A stretch of 5,074 bases of DNA, taken from positions 1-5,074 of the forward strand of contig DAIDAH010000192.1 of NCBI GenBank assembly GCA_027310735.1, in the 5' to 3' direction. The notes under the pieces were generated by a model that had not been told where the DNA came from, made no database searches, and saw only the letters and a program-made list of their open reading frames with translations. The translations under genes were made by a program, and so were the position numbers. The stretch comes from Methylotenera sp. (GTDB lineage Bacteria; Pseudomonadota; Gammaproteobacteria; Burkholderiales; Methylophilaceae). Positions 1 through 3,936 of the stretch are shown here, piece by piece (within the stretch, counting starts at the first letter, position 1; each line of letters starts with the position of its first letter).

Positions 1-671
1 TATTTGCATACTTGCTCACGCATGAAACCAGCGTTTCCATAGGTGGCAAAGCCGTAAAAACATACCCAGAACGTTTCCCATGGACCCAATCCAAGATTCA
101 ATGTGGATGCAGCAAGCTCCCGTATTGGGGTGAAGTAGCCTACAAAGGTAAAGCCTGTCCAAAGTGCAAATGTGATCCAAACAAAGTGCTTAGCACCTTT
201 TTTTGCTAACTTCTTCGCTGACATATTCCCAGCGTCTAGTTTCATCCGCGCTGCACGGTCTCCTTCTATTTTATGCTCGATCCAAAGGAAAATTTCCGTA
301 TATACGGTTTGTGGGCAAGTGTAGCCGCACCATAAACGCCCGGCGATTGCGGTAAAAAGAAATAGTGACAGTGCTGATATGATCAGTATTGCTGTGAGGT
401 AAATTAAATCTTGAGGGTACAGCACCAGATTGAATATATAAAAACGTCTAGCGCCCAAATCAAATAACAGGGCTTGTCGATGACCCCATTCCATCCATGG
501 CAAACCGTAAAAAACTAGCTGCGTCAGCCAAATCATGACCCAGCGCCATTTTGTAAAGTAGCCAAATGTGCTGCGTGGATAGATTTTCTCTTGCGCCGCA
601 TATAGTGAAATGACAACCTCATTTTGCGGAGGTGTTTTTTCTGCAAGTTTAGTTTCTGGCACTTTGTTCAT
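1..671 (-). CDS. ccoG: Cytochrome c oxidase accessory protein CcoG (FixG/RdxA family), N-terminal part
   Basis: This is the first 223 codons of a polytopic inner-membrane iron-sulfur protein; the frame stays open to the left edge, so the C-terminal half is missing. CcoG is needed to assemble cbb3-type cytochrome c oxidase, where the family is thought to reduce Cu(II) to Cu(I) for the CuB site. The visible part matches the family closely: a soluble N-terminus, then a motif running YPRSTFGYFTKWRW (31-44), hydrophobic segments near 45-60, 88-110, 162-181 and 198-212, and the hallmark GRLWCGYTCPQTVYTE at 111-126 with Cys115 and Cys119. Another hallmark, MREQVCK (217-223), sits at the edge, just before the ferredoxin-like cysteine region. 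Full-length members have roughly 470 residues. The ATG at 669-671 is chosen because the family N-terminus follows it; only a poor purine stretch (AAAGAAAG) lies upstream. The gene starts its own transcript, divergent from the flavoprotein gene, and not directly behind a ccoP gene as is often seen. Confidence 0.95.
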   Translation of the reverse strand, partial: MNKVPETKLAEKTPPQNEVVISLYAAQEKIYPRSTFGYFTKWRWVMIWLTQLVFYGLPWMEWGHRQALLFDLGARRFYIFNLVLYPQDLIYLTAILIISALSLFLFTAIAGRLWCGYTCPQTVYTEIFLWIEHKIEGDRAARMKLDAGNMSAKKLAKKGAKHFVWITFALWTGFTFVGYFTPIRELAASTLNLGLGPWETFWVCFYGFATYGNAGFMREQVCK

Positions 672-761
672 ATACCCAACTTTCTTTATGGAAATTTGTG
701 TTTGCTAGATTGTAATTTTAGACGTTTTAATTGTGATTTATGTTGATGCTATTTTAATGGC

Positions 762-785
762 ATTAGTTTAATTTATATAACTAAT
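762..785. repeat. Inverted repeat ATTAGTT-N10-AACTAAT
   Basis: ATTAGTT (762-768) and its exact complement AACTAAT (779-785) flank a 10-bp AT-only spacer, a layout typical of a dimer-binding site. It lies over the predicted start region of the ccoG promoter. The same ATTAGTT recurs at 811-817, inside the shared inverted repeat, which hints that one protein could recognise both sites. No regulator family can be assigned from this alone. Confidence 0.4.
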
Positions 786-794
786 ATATAACTA
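774..794. repeat. Two direct copies of TATATAACTA, one helical turn apart
   Basis: TATATAACTA occurs at 774-783 and again at 785-794, an 11-bp period, so the two copies face the same side of the helix. They cover the -10 region and start region of the candidate ccoG promoter. The period suggests protein sites, but the region is very AT-rich, so low-complexity drift is a fair alternative. Confidence 0.45.
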
Positions 795-811
795 TATTGC
801 CAATCAGTCAA
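783..811 (-). promoter_or_regulatory. Candidate sigma-70 promoter reading toward ccoG
   Basis: On the minus strand a -35 box TTGACT (811 down to 806) is followed by exactly 17 bp and a -10 box TATATT (788 down to 783). Both boxes match the consensus at five of six positions with ideal spacing. Initiation would fall near 776, giving a leader of about 105 nt before the ccoG ATG. The -35 box is the left arm of the inverted repeat at 806-821, and the -10 box lies within the repeated TATATAACTA/AACTAAT elements, so this promoter could be controlled by a protein binding either element. This is a consensus match by eye, not a mapped start. Confidence 0.5.
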
Positions 812-825
812 TTAGTTGACTATTG
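801..825. promoter_or_regulatory. Inverted repeat, candidate shared operator
   Basis: The core is a perfect dyad, AGTCAA (806-811), spacer TTAG, TTGACT (816-821). It is extended outward by CAAT (801-804) on the left and its complement ATTG (822-825) on the right, with one unpaired base (C805) breaking the register. The two core arms coincide with the -35 hexamers of two oppositely directed promoters, so a dimeric regulator binding here would block both ccoG and the flavoprotein gene, or a regulator could favour one direction. The arm order (TCAA-N4-TTGA) is not the FNR/ANR box (TTGAT-N4-ATCAA). I cannot name the regulator. Confidence 0.5.
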
Positions 826-843
826 TGTAGTTAAGCATATTAT
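816..843 (+). promoter_or_regulatory. Candidate sigma-70 promoter for the flavoprotein-rhodanese gene
   Basis: The -35 box TTGACT (816-821) is followed by 16 bp and the -10 box TATTAT (838-843); each matches the consensus at five of six positions. Initiation would be near 850, which leaves only about 14 nt before the ATG at 864. The -35 box is the right arm of the perfect inverted repeat, mirror-placed to the ccoG promoter's -35 box. The very short leader agrees with the absence of a Shine-Dalgarno sequence before the start codon. Confidence 0.5.
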
Positions 844-863
844 TAACATTTTTGGCACCCATC

Positions 864-2594
864 ATGAAAATAGTAATTGTTGGAGGCGTAGCCGCTGGAA
901 TGTCTACCGCAGCACGTGCCCGTAGATTAAGCGAGCAAGCTAACATCATTGTATTAGAGCGTAGTCAATACGTTTCCTTTGCTAACTGTGGCTTACCCTA
1001 CCATATTGGCGGTGATATTAAAGATCGTGACCAACTGCTATTGCAGACGCCGCAAACGCTAGCGGAAAATCTAAACCTTGATGTTCGTACCGGACATGAA
1101 GTGCTAGCAATTAATCAAATTGAACGAACAATAACCATCAAAAACCTTACTTCGGCTGATGAGTACATTGAGACTTATGATAAATTAGTACTCTGTCCTG
1201 GTGCCAGTCCAATCATACCAAGCCTTCCGGGCGTAGATCATCCAAGTATTTTTACACTTCGTAATATTGAAGATATGGATGTGATTAAGACAATTGTCGA
1301 TCAAGGAATTAAGCAAGCTATTGTGATAGGCGGTGGTTATATTGGTGTAGAGATGGCGGAGAGTTTGCGGCATCGTGCCATCGGGGTTACATTGGTAGAG
1401 CTTTCTGATCAAATAATTCCACCATTAGATCAGGAGATGGCGCGTGACCTTCAGTACCATTTGGAGTATCACGGTGTGCAGTTAAAACTAGGCGTTGCGG
1501 CAGTTAGCTTTGCTGATATTAATGGCAGTGTTGCCGTGACTTTGCAAGATGGTACGACATTATTAGCTGACTTAGTGCTACTTGCTGTAGGCGTACGTCC
1601 GGATGTGCGTTTGGCTCAGAGTGCTGGCCTGATGCTTGGCTCGCGAGGGGGTATTCAAGTAAATGCGCATATGCAAACGTCAGATCCCAATATTTATGCC
1701 GCAGGGGATGTAGTAGAGGTAACAGATACCATCACTGGTGATACTGTGTTAGTTGCACTGGCAGGGCCGGCTAATCGTCAAGGCCGTATAGTTGCAGATC
1801 ATATTTTTGGACGTGATAGTGCTTACACATCAACGCAAGGCACCGCAATAGTCAAAGTGTTCGAAATGACGGGAGGCGCAACAGGTGCTTCAGAGAAAAT
1901 ACTCAAGGCAAAGAAGCTGCCTTATCTCAAAATTTACATTCACCCGACAGGGCATGCCAGTTACTACCCAGGCTCAACCTCTATGCATATTAAATTGTTG
2001 TTTGCACCTAGTGATGGAGTCGTTATGGGGGCGCAAGTTGTAGGATATGATGGTGTAGATAAACGTATTGATGTTTTTGCTACGGCTATTCGTGCAGGCA
2101 TGACAGTTTATGATCTTGAAGAGTTAGAGTTGGCTTATGCACCACCTTATGGGTCAGCTAAAGATCCCATTAATATGGCGGGATTTGTTGCATCTAATCT
2201 ACTTAAAGGCGACATTAACTTCTGGTATGCAGAGGATTATCAAGCAGCAATAGGTGATAACATTATTGTTGATGTGCGTAGTGCGCATGAATATCAAACT
2301 TGGCATATACCATCAGCAATCAATATTCCATTAGGCCAATTGCGTAATAAATTAGATACATTGCCTCATGATCAACCCGTGTTTCTATACTGTCGTGTTG
2401 GTTTTAGAAGTTATTTAGCTTACCGAATATTGGTGCAGTCCGGTTTCAAAAATGTAAAAACTTTAGCTGGCGGGTCTAAGACTTTCTGTAGTTATCACCG
2501 CACGCCACTTTGTACTGGCCGCCCAGGAGTTCCTTTTGTTGCGCACGCAGAAGATCAGTTGGCCGAAACGGAGATTGGGTCAAGATGTGCATAG
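864..2594 (+). CDS. FAD-dependent CoA-disulfide/persulfide reductase with C-terminal rhodanese domain
   Basis: A 576-residue cytoplasmic flavoenzyme of the CoA-disulfide reductase/NADH-dependent persulfide reductase type (CoADR-RHD). Family members reduce CoA disulfide, CoA persulfide or polysulfide with NAD(P)H. Visible: FAD motif VIVGGVAAG (4-12); active-site segment SFANCGLPY with Cys42, the single redox cysteine of this class; NAD(P)H motif VIGGGYIGVE (154-163); second FAD motif NIYAAGDV (276-283); dimerisation part with YAPPYGSAKDP (425-435), whose tyrosines are conserved in CoADRs; rhodanese domain about 455-540 with catalytic loop YCRVGFRS (Cys510). About 30 residues follow the rhodanese fold and add Cys542, Cys550 and Cys575. 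The ATG at 864 is chosen over the in-frame TTG at 852 because MKIVIVGG is the usual N-terminus. No Shine-Dalgarno sequence is visible. trxC follows after 95 bp on the same strand. The exact substrate is not decidable from sequence. Confidence 0.9.
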   Translation: MKIVIVGGVAAGMSTAARARRLSEQANIIVLERSQYVSFANCGLPYHIGGDIKDRDQLLLQTPQTLAENLNLDVRTGHEVLAINQIERTITIKNLTSADEYIETYDKLVLCPGASPIIPSLPGVDHPSIFTLRNIEDMDVIKTIVDQGIKQAIVIGGGYIGVEMAESLRHRAIGVTLVELSDQIIPPLDQEMARDLQYHLEYHGVQLKLGVAAVSFADINGSVAVTLQDGTTLLADLVLLAVGVRPDVRLAQSAGLMLGSRGGIQVNAHMQTSDPNIYAAGDVVEVTDTITGDTVLVALAGPANRQGRIVADHIFGRDSAYTSTQGTAIVKVFEMTGGATGASEKILKAKKLPYLKIYIHPTGHASYYPGSTSMHIKLLFAPSDGVVMGAQVVGYDGVDKRIDVFATAIRAGMTVYDLEELELAYAPPYGSAKDPINMAGFVASNLLKGDINFWYAEDYQAAIGDNIIVDVRSAHEYQTWHIPSAINIPLGQLRNKLDTLPHDQPVFLYCRVGFRSYLAYRILVQSGFKNVKTLAGGSKTFCSYHRTPLCTGRPGVPFVAHAEDQLAETEIGSRCA

Positions 2595-2689
2595 TGAGAT
2601 GGTAATTGTTATGACCGAAATATTGCTTCATGAATAATTTGTTGTCAGTGGTTATTAGGTGAATATTCAGTTCAAGATTGGAATCAATA

Positions 2690-3127
2690 ATGCAAATTAA
2701 GTGTCCTCATTGCGGTAAAGAAAATCGTTTTTCTATAGATAAGATAGGGTCAATGCCTGTTTGTGGCGCCTGTAAGAAGTCATTGTTATCAGGGCCGATA
2801 GTACTTAATCAAGTTAATATAGATGAAATGTTGACGCAAAGTATATTGCCCGTAATGATTGATTTCTGGGCACCGTGGTGTGGACCATGCAAGATGTTTG
2901 CTCCAACATTTAAAACAAGTGCTGAAAAGTTTGCCAATCAAATTATTTACGCTAAGGTTGATACAGAAGCAGAGCAGGTATTAGGTGCGAAATACAATAT
3001 AAGATCTATTCCTACCTTAGCTTACTTTTGGAAGGGGCGTGAGATGGGGCGCGTTAGCGGAGCGCTGGCATTGGAACAGTTGAATGCCATTGCTTTACAG
3101 GTTATTCAGGCCAGTAAATCAACTTAG
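2690..3127 (+). CDS. trxC: Thioredoxin 2 (TrxC), zinc-binding
   Basis: A 145-residue cytoplasmic disulfide reductase, the normal length for thioredoxin 2. The N-terminus carries two zinc-binding CxxC pairs, CPHC (5-8) and CGAC (25-28), which separate TrxC from TrxA. The thioredoxin fold follows, with the redox motif WCGPC (63-67) preceded by DFWAP and the cis-proline in SIPT (Pro108). In the family TrxC passes electrons from thioredoxin reductase to oxidised proteins and is often induced by oxidative stress. The start is the ATG at 2690, with a weak GGAA six bases upstream; an in-frame TTG at 2678 would only add four residues before the conserved MQIKCPHC. It lies 95 bp after the flavoprotein gene with no terminator between them, so co-transcription is plausible. 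A TTGTCA at 2642-2647 could be a -35 box of its own promoter, but no good -10 follows. Thioredoxins can also reduce persulfides, which fits the neighbour (inference). Confidence 0.95.
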   Translation: MQIKCPHCGKENRFSIDKIGSMPVCGACKKSLLSGPIVLNQVNIDEMLTQSILPVMIDFWAPWCGPCKMFAPTFKTSAEKFANQIIYAKVDTEAEQVLGAKYNIRSIPTLAYFWKGREMGRVSGALALEQLNAIALQVIQASKST

Positions 3128-3233
3128 TTATTTAAGATATTTCACGATACGCTATTAAGTTTTATAGTGGGTAACGAAAAGGTTTTTAGTAGCATAGCTA
3201 CATGTGCGTTTATGTAACATTCAAACTTTGTTA

Positions 3234-3239
3234 TATAAT
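3234..3239 (+). promoter_or_regulatory. Candidate -10 box for the first cupin
   Basis: A perfect TATAAT in the 183-bp gap between trxC and the first cupin. No convincing -35 hexamer sits 16-18 bp upstream (TTATGT at 3210-3215 is poor), so the promoter would be activator-dependent or rely on its -10 region. The implied start near 3246 gives a leader of about 65 nt that includes the hairpin at 3259-3279. The rest of the gap holds only weak AT-rich dyads and no open frame that looks coding. Confidence 0.4.
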
Positions 3240-3258
3240 TCAGCCCTTAATTTTTAAC

Positions 3259-3285
3259 GCTGCTTTTTCATGAAGCAGCTCTTTT
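3259..3285 (+). terminator. Hairpin with short T-run between trxC and the first cupin
   Basis: GCTGCTT (3259-3265) pairs perfectly with AAGCAGC (3273-3279) around a 7-base loop, followed by TCTTTT (3280-3285). It is a modest intrinsic terminator for transcripts coming from trxC. It lies 131 bp past the trxC stop and downstream of the TATAAT at 3234, only 25 bases before the cupin start, so it would also be in the leader of a transcript starting at that promoter. There it could act as an attenuator or an mRNA-stabilising hairpin. The stem of 7 bp and the broken T-run make the efficiency uncertain. Confidence 0.5.
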
Positions 3286-3310
3286 GTAATCCATTAATCT
3301 AGGAAGTAAA

Positions 3311-3586
3311 ATGAGCCAAATTATTATTGACCACAACCCATCAGAAGAAAAATTGAAAGAACTAGGTGTATCTAGCTGGTCTATTTGGGATTGTGCGCCA
3401 TCTAAATTTCCACTTGACTTCGGTATGACAGAAAGCGCCTATGTATTAGAAGGTGAAATTCGCGTAACACCACAAGGTGGCGAAACTGTTGTAATCAAAG
3501 CAGGTGACTTTGTAGTGTTCCCTAAAGGTATGAAGTCAAACTGGGAAGTGACTAAACAATTGAAGAAACATTACAAACATTCATAA
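3311..3586 (+). CDS. Small cupin-domain protein (Cupin_3/DUF861 type), first of a tandem pair
   Basis: A 91-residue single-domain protein predicted to fold as one beta-barrel cupin. The pattern GMTESAYVLEGEIRVTP (38-54), then GDFVVFPKG (65-73) and a closing KKHYKHS, is that of the Cupin_3/DUF861 group, whose small stand-alone members have no settled function. The usual metal-binding HxH of cupin motif 1 is absent (ESAY stands there), and motif 2 has Asn-Trp instead of the usual His, so a classical Fe/Mn site is unlikely; this is common in the group. The N-terminal block LGVSSWSIWD (18-27) recurs in the next gene. There is no signal peptide or membrane segment, so it should be cytosolic. The start is secure: AGGAAG lies 4-6 bases before the ATG. 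A strong terminator follows 29 bp after the stop, so it may be made as a monocistronic message. A ligand-binding or small-molecule role is only a guess. Confidence 0.85.
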   Translation: MSQIIIDHNPSEEKLKELGVSSWSIWDCAPSKFPLDFGMTESAYVLEGEIRVTPQGGETVVIKAGDFVVFPKGMKSNWEVTKQLKKHYKHS

Positions 3587-3614
3587 TTGCAATTTCGTTT
3601 GTACGTTATAAAAT
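3587..3614 (+). promoter_or_regulatory. Weak candidate promoter for the second cupin
   Basis: TTGCAA (3587-3592, four of six to consensus) and TAAAAT (3609-3614, five of six) are spaced by 16 bp. The start would fall near 3621, inside the left arm of the terminator hairpin, so a message begun here would lack part of that arm and could not fold the terminator. This would give the second cupin its own expression despite the terminator in front of it. The -35 match is poor, so confidence is low. Confidence 0.25.
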
Positions 3615-3646
3615 AAGGCCTTGAGTATTCAAGGCCTTTTTCTTTT
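3615..3646 (+). terminator. Strong intrinsic terminator between the two cupin genes
   Basis: AAGGCCTTGA (3615-3624) and TCAAGGCCTT (3629-3638) form a perfect 10-bp stem with a GTAT loop, followed by the T-rich tract TTTCTTTT (3639-3646). It begins 29 bp after the first cupin's stop codon. The tract runs straight into the Shine-Dalgarno AAGGAG (3647-3652) of the second cupin, so read-through and translation of the second gene compete in a very tight space. The A/T at the stem base may allow weak function on the opposite strand as well. Confidence 0.88.
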
Positions 3647-3658
3647 AAGGAGTCTGAA

Positions 3659-3931
3659 ATGACCACAATTCTTGTGGAAAAACCAACGACGGAGAAGTTA
3701 GCTTCACTAGGCGTTACGAGTTGGCCAATATGGACTAAAGAGGTATCACAGTTTCCATGGTTTTTTGGGACGCAAGAAATTGCGTATATTCTTGAGGGTG
3801 AAGTAACCGTTACCCCAGATGGTGATGAAGCTGTTAGTTTCCAGACGGGCGATTTAGTTACATTTCCAGCAGGCATGTCTTGCACGTGGCATGTTAAAAA
3901 GGCATTACGCAAGCACTATCAGTTAGGCTGA
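3659..3931 (+). CDS. Small cupin-domain protein (Cupin_3/DUF861 type), second of a tandem pair
   Basis: A 90-residue single-domain cupin that aligns along its whole length with the preceding gene product, with about 45 identical positions of 90 and one single-residue gap. Shared blocks are LGVTSWPIW (17-25), the EIAYILEGEVTVTP motif (40-53), GDLVTFPAGM (64-73) and the ending RKHYQLG (84-90). Like its partner it lacks the HxH metal ligands. It has a Cys (SCTW, 74-77) where the partner has Asn, a form also seen in the family, and a Trp-rich FPWFFG (33-38) in place of FPLDFG, so the two barrels probably bind different ligands (inference). The start is fixed by the strong Shine-Dalgarno AAGGAG six bases before the ATG. 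It is preceded by an intrinsic terminator and ends 5 bp from the convergent glnD stop. No function can be assigned. Confidence 0.85.
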   Translation: MTTILVEKPTTEKLASLGVTSWPIWTKEVSQFPWFFGTQEIAYILEGEVTVTPDGDEAVSFQTGDLVTFPAGMSCTWHVKKALRKHYQLG

Positions 3932-3936
3932 AAATG

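Noticed and set aside
12..209. A 65-residue plus-strand open frame with several CxxC-like pairs
   Set aside because: It lies antisense to ccoG, whose minus-strand frame matches its family throughout. The apparent cysteine pairs are read from the wrong strand, and there is no ribosome site.
731..755. A possible FNR/ANR box (TTGTGATTTATGTTGATG area) for ccoG
   Set aside because: It does not show the paired TTGAT-N4-ATCAA half-sites on either strand.
852..863. TTG at 852 as the start of the flavoprotein
   Set aside because: It would only add MAPI before the conserved MKIVIVGG N-terminus, there is no ribosome site for it, and it would sit almost on the predicted transcription start.
1185..1412. 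A 75-residue minus-strand open frame
   Set aside because: It is fully inside the flavoprotein gene, in the stretch coding for the NAD-binding motif, and resembles no protein I know.
2678..2689. TTG at 2678 as the start of trxC
   Set aside because: The conserved N-terminus begins at the ATG at 2690, and the GGAA ribosome site lies after this TTG.
2595..2689. A terminator or separate small gene between the flavoprotein and trxC
   Set aside because: No stem longer than a few bases with a T-run is visible, and no short frame with a ribosome site stands out.
3150..3216. Weak dyads such as CTAT-N8-ATAG and TACAT-N8-ATGTA after trxC
   Set aside because: The arms are only 4-5 bp, AT-rich and without a T-tract, so they are expected by chance in this gap.
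3571..3912. A 113-residue minus-strand open frame spanning the cupin gap and the second cupin
   Set aside because: It is antisense to a gene with a strong ribosome site and clear homology to its neighbour, and it runs through the terminator stem. It is a shadow.
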